Origin: JAISST01 sp050434145
Lineage (GTDB): Bacteria > Fusobacteriota > Fusobacteriia > Fusobacteriales > Fusobacteriaceae
DNA: 64,000 nt
Direction: 5' to 3'
Assembly: GCF_050434145.1 (NCBI RefSeq)
Contig: NZ_JBNPVX010000001.1
Coordinates: forward strand, 62,001-126,000
Shown here: piece by piece, positions 43,892 to 51,867 of the stretch
How positions within the stretch are numbered: the first letter of the stretch is position 1
Layout: each line of letters starts with the position of its first letter
Translations under genes and position numbers: made by a program
Notes under the pieces: model-generated
What the model saw: the letters and a program-made list of their open reading frames with translations, nothing else
What the model was told of the DNA's origin: nothing
The model's database searches: none

Positions 43892-43915
43892 ACCTCTACA
43901 AAGACCTACAGAGGT
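43892..43915 (-). promoter_or_regulatory. Hairpin sequestering the upstream ribosome site of the DUF6485-like gene
   Basis: On the minus strand ACCTCT (43915-43910) can pair with AGAGGT (43897-43892), which is the ribosome site for the ATG at 43887. The stem has only 6 bp and a 12-nt loop, so the regulatory reading is tentative. Confidence 0.4.
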
Positions 43916-44140
43916 AAAAATGAACTTAAAAAGTTTCCTATCCGGTGATAGTTATATATTTCTTTCTTATAAAAATATTATCACAATTTATTTTACATGT
44001 CAAATACAACTTTAATTTATAATTTTAATATTTAATAAAATAATATTTCACATTATTATAAAAGTTAGAAAATAACCTATTGACAAATTATTAAATAAGT
44101 TTTATAATTTATGTGTGAAATTAAATAAAAATAAATTATT

Positions 44141-44252
44141 ATCTTCAGGGCAGGGTTAGATTCCCGACCGGCAGTATAGTCTGCGACGCTATTTTATAGC
44201 TTGATTTGGTGTGATTCCAAAACCGACAGTATAGTCTGGATGGTAGAAGAAT
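44141..44252 (+). ncRNA. FMN riboswitch (RFN element)
   Basis: The conserved RFN blocks are present in order: ATCTTCAGGGCAGGGTTAGA, TTCCCGACCGGC, AGTATAGTCTGCGA, GATTTGGTGTGATTCC, AAAACCGACAGTATAGTCTG and GATGGTAGAAGAAT, which closes P1. It binds FMN and, with the terminator at 44316-44337, should shut off the ribH-ribD-ribE-ribBA operon when flavin is abundant. Confidence 0.97.
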
Positions 44253-44315
44253 AATATGAAAAAAATTAATATGTGAAGACATTTATTTTTTGTATTTATT
44301 TTGTACCCAATTATG

Positions 44316-44337
44316 CCCAGAGAATCTCTGGGTTTTT
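44316..44337 (+). terminator. Riboswitch-controlled attenuator
   Basis: CCCAGAG-AAT-CTCTGGG followed by TTTTTATT, in the leader between the FMN aptamer and ribH; it fits transcriptional attenuation. Confidence 0.85.
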
Positions 44338-44369
44338 ATTGTTCTGAAAAAATTAGGAGGTTTAAAACA

Positions 44370-44831
44370 ATGAAAGTATTATCAGGTAATTTTTCAGGTA
44401 AAGGTCTAAAAATAGGTATTGTAGCCGCAAGATTTAACGAATTTATCACAAGCAAACTTATAGGTGGTGCTGAAGATGCCCTTATGAGACATGAAGTTAA
44501 AGCAGATGATATTTCACTAGCATGGGTACCAGGAGCATTTGAAATTCCTATGGCAGCTAAAAAAATGGCAATGTCCAAAAAATATGATGCAATCATAGCT
44601 CTAGGAGCTGTAATAAAAGGTTCTACTCCACATTTTGACTATGTATGTGCAGAAGTCTCAAAAGGCGTTGCTTCTGTTGGTTTAGAATCTGATATCCCAG
44701 TTATATTTGGTGTTTTGACTACAAACTCAATAGAAGAAGCTATTGAAAGAGCTGGTACAAAAGCTGGTAATAAAGGTTTTGATGCAGGTACAACTGCAAT
44801 TGAAATGGTTAATCTTTTAAAAGATATATAA
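44370..44831 (+). CDS. ribH: 6,7-dimethyl-8-ribityllumazine synthase
   Basis: Condenses the RibBA and RibD products in the penultimate riboflavin step. The 153-aa protein has IGIVAARFNEFITSKLIGG, WVPGAFEIPMAAK and GAVIKGSTPHFDYVCAEVSKG (catalytic His). AGGAGG fixes ATG 44370; an earlier in-frame ATG at 44301 falls in the riboswitch expression platform and is ignored. First gene of the operon. Confidence 0.97.
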   Translation: MKVLSGNFSGKGLKIGIVAARFNEFITSKLIGGAEDALMRHEVKADDISLAWVPGAFEIPMAAKKMAMSKKYDAIIALGAVIKGSTPHFDYVCAEVSKGVASVGLESDIPVIFGVLTTNSIEEAIERAGTKAGNKGFDAGTTAIEMVNLLKDI

Positions 44832-44892
44832 CCAATATCTCTAATTTATAGGGGAATGTTGCAATTCAAACCTTGAAAGGAGAGGTAATCTT

Positions 44893-45981
44893 ATGGATAA
44901 TATCTACATGAAAGAAGCTATGAAACTTAGCTTACTTGGTGAGGGACATGTAAATCCCAATCCATATGTAGGTGCAGTTGTAGTAAAAGATGGTAAAATA
45001 ATTGGAAAAGGTTATCATAAAGAACATGGTGGACCTCATGCAGAAGTTTTTGCATTGGAAGAAGCAGGAGAAAATGCTAAAGGAGCTACAATATATGTAA
45101 CATTAGAGCCTTGTTCTCATTATGGAAAAACACCACCATGTGCTAAAAAAATAGTTGAAATGGGCATAAAAAAATGTATTATATCATGTCTAGATCCTAA
45201 TCCACTAGTTTCTGGTAATGGAGTTAAGTATTTGAAAGAAAATGGAGTGGAAGTTATTACAGGAGTTCTGGAAAAAGAAGGTTTAGAAATCAATCGAGTT
45301 TTCTTTAAGTATATTGTTAGCAAAATTCCTTTTCTTTTTTTGAAATGTGCCATTACTCTTGATGGAAAAATAGCTACTCATACTGGAAATTCTAAATGGA
45401 TTACTAATGAATTAGCCAGAGAAAAAGTACAAAAACTTCGCAATAAATATTCTGGTATTATGATTGGTGTAAATACATTATTAGCTGATAATCCTAGCCT
45501 TACTGCCAGAATAAAAAATGGGCGTAATCCATATAGAATAGTAGTTGATCCTCATTTAAAAGTTGATCTAGATTCAAAATTTGTTAATTTTACTGATGAA
45601 AAAAGCATTTTGATTACTTCTAAAAATAATTTTAATAATAATAGTAATAATTTAAAAATAAATATTTTAGAAGAAAAAAAAGTTAAAATTATATACTTAG
45701 ATAATTATAATTTTAAAATATCAGATATTTTATCAAAATTAGGAGAATTAGCTATTGATTCTGTCTTACTAGAAGGTGGAAGTTATCTTATTTCAAAAGC
45801 TTTTGAAGAAGATGTTATAGATGGTGGTGAAATATTTATTGCACCAAAAATATTGGGTGATGAACACGCTATTCCATTTGTAAAAGGTTTTAATAGGAAT
45901 AATATTTCTGAAGCTATACAACTAGAAAATATTAAAACAAATTTATATAACAATAATATAAGCTTTGAATTTTATAAATAA
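44893..45981 (+). CDS. ribD: RibD, bifunctional deaminase/reductase
   Basis: A 362-aa two-domain enzyme: N-terminal cytidine-deaminase fold with zinc site GGPHAEVFALEEAG and TLEPCSHYGKTPPCAKKI, and C-terminal reductase starting FLFLKCAITLDGKIATHTGNSKWI. It performs the second and third riboflavin steps. Strong GGAGAGG site. Normal length, no anomalies. Confidence 0.97.
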   Translation: MDNIYMKEAMKLSLLGEGHVNPNPYVGAVVVKDGKIIGKGYHKEHGGPHAEVFALEEAGENAKGATIYVTLEPCSHYGKTPPCAKKIVEMGIKKCIISCLDPNPLVSGNGVKYLKENGVEVITGVLEKEGLEINRVFFKYIVSKIPFLFLKCAITLDGKIATHTGNSKWITNELAREKVQKLRNKYSGIMIGVNTLLADNPSLTARIKNGRNPYRIVVDPHLKVDLDSKFVNFTDEKSILITSKNNFNNNSNNLKINILEEKKVKIIYLDNYNFKISDILSKLGELAIDSVLLEGGSYLISKAFEEDVIDGGEIFIAPKILGDEHAIPFVKGFNRNNISEAIQLENIKTNLYNNNISFEFYK

Positions 45982-46054
45982 AGTTACTAAGATAACGATG
46001 TTATCTTGTAAAAAATAAAAGTTTTTAAACATATTCAACTTATAAAAAAAGGAG

Positions 46055-46714
46055 ATGATTTGTATCTTTACAGGACTTGTAGAAGAAATAGGAGAAGTAA
46101 TCTCTATAAAAAATGATCAAACCTCTCTAAAAATAAAAATTAGATCTAAAAAAGTAATAGAAAAAGCCAATATAGGAGACAGCATAGCAACTAATGGTAC
46201 TTGTCTTACTGCCACTGAAATAGGAAATGATTTTTTCGTAGCTGATTGCATGCATGAAACTGTAAAGCGAACCAATCTAAAAAGATTGAAGACAGGCTCT
46301 AAGATTAATCTGGAAAAATCTATTACTTTATCTACTCCTTTAGGAGGTCATTTAGTAACTGGTGATGTAGATACAGAAGGACAAATAACCAGTATCAGAG
46401 AAGATGGTATTGCTAAAATATATCAAATTAAAATAGATAGAAAATATATGAAGTATATTGTAGATAAAGGAAGAGTTACCATTGATGGTGCTAGTCTCAC
46501 TGTTATGGAACTTACTAATGATACTTTCTCTGTATCACTTATTCCACATTCCCAAGAAATGATTATTCTTGGCAAAACAAAAGTTGGAGATTATGTTAAT
46601 GTAGAGACTGATCTCATAGGAAAATATGTAGAGAAATTAATGAATTTCTCAGAAGAAAACAATGCTGAACCCAGCAAAATTACTGCTGAGTTTCTTTTGA
46701 AAAATGGTTTTTAA
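46055..46714 (+). CDS. ribE: Riboflavin synthase alpha chain
   Basis: Dismutates two lumazines to riboflavin. The 219-aa protein has the doubled lumazine-binding fold: FTGLVEEIGEV..GDSIATNGTCLTATEI..GGHLVTGDVD in the N-terminal half and KGRVTIDGASLTVMEL..LIPHSQEM in the C-terminal half. The annotated ATG directly abuts the GGAG ribosome site with no spacer, while the family normally begins at MFTG, here ATC-TTT-ACA-GGA at 46064. Initiation at a non-ATG codon (ATT 46058 or ATC 46064) should be considered. Confidence 0.94.
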   Translation: MICIFTGLVEEIGEVISIKNDQTSLKIKIRSKKVIEKANIGDSIATNGTCLTATEIGNDFFVADCMHETVKRTNLKRLKTGSKINLEKSITLSTPLGGHLVTGDVDTEGQITSIREDGIAKIYQIKIDRKYMKYIVDKGRVTIDGASLTVMELTNDTFSVSLIPHSQEMIILGKTKVGDYVNVETDLIGKYVEKLMNFSEENNAEPSKITAEFLLKNGF

Positions 46715-46729
46715 GGAGTTGAGAGAAAA

Positions 46730-47926
46730 ATGTTTAATACTGTGGAAGAGGCTTTGGAAGATTTAAAAGCTGGTAAAAATATTTTGGTAGTTGATGATGA
46801 AAAAAGAGAAAATGAAGGTGATTTAATCTGTGCAGCAGAGCATGCTACATTAGAAAATATCAACTTTATGGCAACTCATGCAAAAGGACTTATATGCATG
46901 CCAATGTCAAATGAATATATTGAAAAATTAAGATTACCACAAATGTGTGCTAACAATACTGACAATCATTATACTGCATTTACTGAATCTATAGATCATA
47001 TCGACACTACTACAGGTATTTCTGCTTTAGAGCGTTCCATTACTGCTCTAAAATGTGTAGAAGAAGGGGCTAAACCTGAGGATTTTAGAAGACCTGGTCA
47101 TATGTTCCCATTAAGAGCAAAAGATATGGGAGTTCTTGTGAGAGATGGGCATACTGAAGCTACTGTTGATTTATGTAAATTAGCAGGATTGAAACCTGTT
47201 GGTATTTGTTGTGAAATCATGAAAGACAATGGTGATATGGCAAGATTAGATGATTTAATAAAATTTGCCAAAGATTTTGACCTTAAAATCATATCTGTAG
47301 CTGATCTAATAAAATATAGAAAAAAACATGAAACACTGATGTCTATTGCTGTAGAGGCTAAAATTCCTAGTGATTATGGAGACTTTAGTTTAGTTGGTTT
47401 TGATAATAAACTTGATGATAAAGAACATCTTGCTATCAAAAAAGGTGATTTAAACGGGAAAGAAAATGTATTATTAAGAATTCACTCTGAATGCTTCACT
47501 GGTGATGTATTAGGTTCTTTAAGATGTGATTGTGGTTCACAATTACATACTGCAATGGCTCAAATAGATAAAGCAGGTAATGGAGTAGTGTTATATCTAA
47601 GACAAGAAGGAAGAGGTATTGGACTTATTAACAAATTGAAAGCATATAACTTGCAAGATCAAGGTGAAGATACTGTAGAAGCTAATATTCATTTAGGATT
47701 TGATCCTGATATGAGAGACTATGCTGTTGCAGCTCAAATGATTAAAGCTCTGGGTATCAAATCAGTAAAAATTATGACTAATAATCCAGATAAAGTGAAA
47801 GGATTGGAAGAATATGGTGTTACTGTCACTGACAGAGTACCATTGGAAACAGGTTGCAATCCTATTAATAAAAAATATATGGAGACAAAGAAAAATAAAA
47901 TGGGGCACTTATTGCATTCATGTTAA
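46730..47926 (+). CDS. ribBA: RibBA, DHBP synthase/GTP cyclohydrolase II
   Basis: A 398-aa fusion supplying both riboflavin precursors. The N-terminal RibB part has VVDDEKRENEGDLICAAEH and RRPGHMFPLRAK (Mg/ribulose-5-phosphate site). The C-terminal RibA part has HSECFTGDVLGSLRCDCGSQL (zinc Cys) and LRQEGRGIGLINKLKAYNLQ. Spaced 15 nt after ribE. Followed by a strong terminator. Confidence 0.98.
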   Translation: MFNTVEEALEDLKAGKNILVVDDEKRENEGDLICAAEHATLENINFMATHAKGLICMPMSNEYIEKLRLPQMCANNTDNHYTAFTESIDHIDTTTGISALERSITALKCVEEGAKPEDFRRPGHMFPLRAKDMGVLVRDGHTEATVDLCKLAGLKPVGICCEIMKDNGDMARLDDLIKFAKDFDLKIISVADLIKYRKKHETLMSIAVEAKIPSDYGDFSLVGFDNKLDDKEHLAIKKGDLNGKENVLLRIHSECFTGDVLGSLRCDCGSQLHTAMAQIDKAGNGVVLYLRQEGRGIGLINKLKAYNLQDQGEDTVEANIHLGFDPDMRDYAVAAQMIKALGIKSVKIMTNNPDKVKGLEEYGVTVTDRVPLETGCNPINKKYMETKKNKMGHLLHSC

Positions 47927-47965
47927 TCTGTACCTAAAGCATAATATTATTTATATTTTTTTACA

Positions 47966-48006
47966 AAAAGCAGGCTAATTATTCTTTAGATAGCCTGCTT
48001 TTCTTA
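47966..48006 (+). terminator. Intrinsic terminator of the rib operon
   Basis: AAAAGCAGGCTA / TAGCCTGCTTTT stem with a 13-nt loop, followed by CTTATT. Confidence 0.85.
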
Positions 48007-48134
48007 TTATAAAAATAGAAAACTAATAATTGCATCATAAATAAATTGATACCAATGTTTTGGATATTATTGATTATAAATACTATAATTTTTTCTTTAT
48101 TATTAAATAAAATACACAATATTTCTTAGATAAT

Positions 48135-48905
48135 CTATTCAACAATACCTATTGCTCTGGTCCATCCAGCACTTGCATTTTTTATTTTTATTGGAAAACA
48201 ATAAAATTTAAATCCTGTAATTGGCAATTTATCCAAGTTTGCAAGCTTTTCTATGTGACAATAAGCTTTTTCCATCCCAGCTCTATGGCCTTCCCAAATA
48301 ATTTCTTTATTACCTGTTTCATTAAATTCTTTTGCAGTAAATGGAAGAGGCCTATCCCAACTCCACCCATCTGTTCCTACTACTTTTACACCTTTATCTA
48401 TAAGCCATAATGTTGCTTCTTTGCTCATTCCACATCCTGCTGTCAAATATTCTTTTGTTCCCCATCTATCAGCTCCTCCGCTCATTACAAGAACTATATC
48501 ACCTTCTTTTAATTCATAATTTATACTTTTAAAATATTCTTCAAAGTCTTCTACCTTAACATTATATCCATCTCCCTTATTTCTAAAATCAACTACAACC
48601 CCATCACCTATAAACCATTCAAGTGGTACTTCATCTATTGTCCAAGCTCTTTCACCATTATTCATAGTTGGGTAATAATGAAAAGGAGCATCTACATGTG
48701 TTCCACTATGTGTAGAGATATTTATAAATTCTATTGCCCACCCTTTTCCATTTGGCAAATCTTCTTTCGTTGCATTTCCAAAAAAATTGGCCATTTCATC
48801 TGCAGTATCCTCATGATCACAATATTTTATATGTGGAATTTGATTAGGTGGATCACATGGAAGTCCACTTTCTACTGCAACACTCAAATCAATTATTTTT
48901 TTCAT
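48135..48905 (-). CDS. Cyclase-family metal hydrolase (kynurenine-formamidase-like)
   Basis: A 256-aa protein of the cyclase/KynB superfamily: signature STHSGTHVDAPFHYYP (HxGTHxDxPxH) and, nearer the C-terminus, GTDGWSWDRP, TGNKEIIWEGHRAGMEKAYCHIEKLANL. Members hydrolyse amides, lactones or isatin-type rings. No kynurenine-pathway neighbours are visible; it lies at the edge of the BKACE island, so hydrolysis of a related amide or lactone is possible. Specificity is unknown. Confidence 0.88.
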   Translation of the reverse strand: MKKIIDLSVAVESGLPCDPPNQIPHIKYCDHEDTADEMANFFGNATKEDLPNGKGWAIEFINISTHSGTHVDAPFHYYPTMNNGERAWTIDEVPLEWFIGDGVVVDFRNKGDGYNVKVEDFEEYFKSINYELKEGDIVLVMSGGADRWGTKEYLTAGCGMSKEATLWLIDKGVKVVGTDGWSWDRPLPFTAKEFNETGNKEIIWEGHRAGMEKAYCHIEKLANLDKLPITGFKFYCFPIKIKNASAGWTRAIGIVE

Positions 48906-49178
48906 TTATCCTCCTATTACTCTATGCTAAATTATTTCTAAAATATTATTAGCATCAAAAATCATAATTTATTTAATGTATATATAATATTTTCTCAAGT
49001 ATTCAATATAATTAATTATAAAAACTAAATCAAACATTTTTCTGTCAAGAAAAACAAGACACATAAAACTAAGAGAATGTATTGACATTTTCTACATTTC
49101 TATATATATTTTATTGTTACTTTTGGTATATTAGTAATTCTATAAAGCTAAGTTTTTATTTATAATATTTTTTTCTTC

Positions 49179-50366
49179 TTACTCATATAGTTCAAATAAT
49201 ATTGCCATTGCTTGACCGCCACCTATGCATAGAGAAGCTATTCCATACTTTATATTTCTTCTTTTCATTTCTCGAATTAATGTTAAGCTTATTCTACAAC
49301 CTGTACTGCCAACAGGGTGACCAAGGGCTATTGCCCCACCATTAACATTAACAATTTCAGGCTTTAGTCCCAAATCTTTTATACAAGCTATTACTTGTGC
49401 AGCAAAAGCTTCATTTATTTCTATTAAGCCAACATCATCAATTGATATCCCTGATTTCTTTACCAATTTTTTGATAGCACTAACAGGTCCATATCCCATA
49501 ATTGATGGATTAAGTGCAGTCGAAACAGCAGTAACATATTTAACTATAGGTTTGTAGCCAAGTTCTATTGCCTTTTCTTCGCTCATCATAAGCATAATAG
49601 CTGACCCATCATTTATCGGTGATGAATTACCTGCTGTCACTTTTCCATTTTCTTTAAATACAGGTCTGAGCTTTTCAAAATTTTCATATTGTGGATTTTT
49701 TACATATGTTTCATCTTCTTTGAATATCATATCACCTTTTTTTGTTTTTATTGTTATAGGAATAATATCATCATTATATTTTCCACTTGCCCATGCTTTT
49801 CCTGCTTTAATATGGCTCTCCAGTGAGAACATATCCATTTCTTCTCTTGTAACATTGCACATATCTGCAACATTTTCTGCTGTAACTCCCATATGATAAT
49901 TCATAAATGGATCTATTAACCCATCATGGAGCATAGAATCTTCAATTTTTCCTGCCCCCATCCTATACCCAAATCTAGCTTTGAGCAATATATAAGGTAT
50001 TGCACTCATGGTTTCTGCTCCACCTGCTATAACAATCTCATTATCACCAACCATGATACTTTGAGCTGCTAGTTGTATTGCTTTCATTGCTGTTGCACAA
50101 TTTTTAGTTGGTGTAAAAGCTGGTGTTGTTTCTGGAAGTCCGCCATAGATTGTGCATTGTCTTGCAGGATTTCCTTTTGTTCCAGCCTGAAAGAGAGTTC
50201 CAATAATTACCTCATCAATAAGTTCTTTTTTTATCCCTGTTCTTTCTATTAATGCTTTTACACATTCACCACCATGAATAGAGGCAGGAATTTCACTTAA
50301 AGATCCACCAAATTTCCCAGTTGCAGTTCTACATCCATCAATAATAACTACATTTTTTAATGTCAT
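49179..50366 (-). CDS. Acetyl-CoA C-acetyltransferase (thiolase)
   Basis: A 395-aa degradative/biosynthetic thiolase. Acylated Cys90 lies in PTKNCATAMKAI, with INEAFAAQVIA, GGAIALGHPVGSTGCR (His) and ASLCIGGGQAMAI (second Cys). It would cleave acetoacetyl-CoA produced by the neighbouring CoA transferase to two acetyl-CoA. 75 nt downstream of the sigma-54 regulator gene on the same strand. GGAGGA site before the ATG. Confidence 0.95.
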   Translation of the reverse strand: MTLKNVVIIDGCRTATGKFGGSLSEIPASIHGGECVKALIERTGIKKELIDEVIIGTLFQAGTKGNPARQCTIYGGLPETTPAFTPTKNCATAMKAIQLAAQSIMVGDNEIVIAGGAETMSAIPYILLKARFGYRMGAGKIEDSMLHDGLIDPFMNYHMGVTAENVADMCNVTREEMDMFSLESHIKAGKAWASGKYNDDIIPITIKTKKGDMIFKEDETYVKNPQYENFEKLRPVFKENGKVTAGNSSPINDGSAIMLMMSEEKAIELGYKPIVKYVTAVSTALNPSIMGYGPVSAIKKLVKKSGISIDDVGLIEINEAFAAQVIACIKDLGLKPEIVNVNGGAIALGHPVGSTGCRISLTLIREMKRRNIKYGIASLCIGGGQAMAILFELYE

Positions 50367-50441
50367 TTCCTCCTCCTTATTTCTACTTTAAATCATTAAA
50401 AATTATAAAATATTTATTAACAGATCTAATCTTATAACTAT

Positions 50442-51800
50442 CTAGATATCATATTCTTTAAGTTTTTTATAGAGAATTGTTCTAGATATTCCTAACATTT
50501 TAGCAGTTTTAGTTTTATTATTACTCGTTTTTTCCAAAGCATCAGATATAATCTCTTTCTCTAAATTTTTTTTAATAGTTTTTATACTAAAATTATTGTT
50601 TTTTATCCTTTTCTTCAATTGTTTATTTTCAAAGTAATCATAAAAATCTTCCCACTCTAGTATAAGAGAGTCTGCCATATTCATTGCCCTTTCTACTACG
50701 TTTTGCAATTCTCTTATATTTCCTGGCCAATCATATTCCATTAATTTTTCATTAGCCTCATCACTTACTTTTATAATATGTTTCCCCAATTGAAAATTTA
50801 ATCTTTTAATTATATCTTCTACTAATAATGGAATATCTTCCTTTCTATCTCTCAATGGTGGTATTACTATTTTTATTACATTCAATCTATAAAACAAATC
50901 ACTTCTAAATTCACCTATTTTCACTAGTTTTTCTAGAGAAACGTTAGTTGCAGCAATTATTCTCACATCAATTGGAATACTTTTTTCACTACCAATTGGT
51001 TCTATCTCACGTTCTTGAAGTGTTCTTAAGATTTTTGGTTGTAATACAGTAGATAATTGATTTATTTCATCCAAAAAAATGCTACCTTTTTCAGCCATTT
51101 GAAACTTTCCAATTCTACCACCCTTTTTAGCACCTGTAAATGCTCCATATTCATAACCAAACAACTCTGATTCGATTAATTCTTTTGGAATTGCAGAACA
51201 GTTTATTTTTATGAATGGATTTGCTGTTCTTCTGCTTAGATCATGTATTGAATGTGCCACTAATTCCTTACCACTACCTGTTTCACCTTCTATCAAAACT
51301 GAAGAGTTAGAGTTAGCTGTTTTCATTATTTTAGCTTTCATTTTTTTTATGGCGTCACTTTTTCCAATAATATTCTCTATAGAATACTTTGCTCCTCTTA
51401 TCTCTCTTAATTCTTGTTTATAATATTCGAGACTAGAAATCATTTCATTAATAGTGTCACTAAAATTTATAGCTTGTTCCATTTGGTTAAAAATAACATG
51501 CACCAAAACTCCTATAATTTTTCCATTATCAAATAGAGGAATATATGTACAAAATCCTTGTTTTATTACACTATTTTCAAATGTAAATGGCTGACCTACA
51601 AATGTTTTTCCTATTTTTAATACTTCGTCTACTAATGATGATGGAAATATGTCTCTTACATATCTTCCCTTTATTTCATCTAATTTATATCCCATATAGG
51701 CAGACCAACTAGCATTTACGTATATGTATTTTCCTTCTTCATCTGTTATTGCAACTCCGTTTAGCTGATCAATTGCAATTTTAAATATATTTTTATTCAT
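50442..51800 (-). CDS. PAS-type sigma-54-dependent activator 1
   Basis: A 452-aa enhancer-binding protein. PAS sensor (~8-110, AITDEEGKYIYVNASWSAYMGY), AAA+ domain with Walker A EGETGSGKE, GAFTGA loop (GYEYGAFTGAKKGG) that contacts sigma-54, Walker B SIFLDEINQL and R-fingers LFYRLNVIKI..LRDRKEDIP, and a C-terminal Fis-type helix-turn-helix (NNKTKTAKMLGISRTILYKKLKEYD). No receiver domain, so it senses a ligand through PAS. Located beside SSS symporter and BKACE 1, probably the activator of the promoter at 54720. Confidence 0.94.
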   Translation of the reverse strand: MNKNIFKIAIDQLNGVAITDEEGKYIYVNASWSAYMGYKLDEIKGRYVRDIFPSSLVDEVLKIGKTFVGQPFTFENSVIKQGFCTYIPLFDNGKIIGVLVHVIFNQMEQAINFSDTINEMISSLEYYKQELREIRGAKYSIENIIGKSDAIKKMKAKIMKTANSNSSVLIEGETGSGKELVAHSIHDLSRRTANPFIKINCSAIPKELIESELFGYEYGAFTGAKKGGRIGKFQMAEKGSIFLDEINQLSTVLQPKILRTLQEREIEPIGSEKSIPIDVRIIAATNVSLEKLVKIGEFRSDLFYRLNVIKIVIPPLRDRKEDIPLLVEDIIKRLNFQLGKHIIKVSDEANEKLMEYDWPGNIRELQNVVERAMNMADSLILEWEDFYDYFENKQLKKRIKNNNFSIKTIKKNLEKEIISDALEKTSNNKTKTAKMLGISRTILYKKLKEYDI

Positions 51801-51867
51801 AAAACCTCCAGATTTGTTGACCTTTATTTTAAGTATAGCTCAAATCGCTGGTTAATCATAGATTCTT

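Noticed and set aside
49082..49110. TTGACA-N17-TATATT on the plus strand
   Set aside because: It points into the 3' end of the thiolase gene with no rightward gene. In such AT-rich DNA it may be chance; antisense RNA is possible but unsupported.
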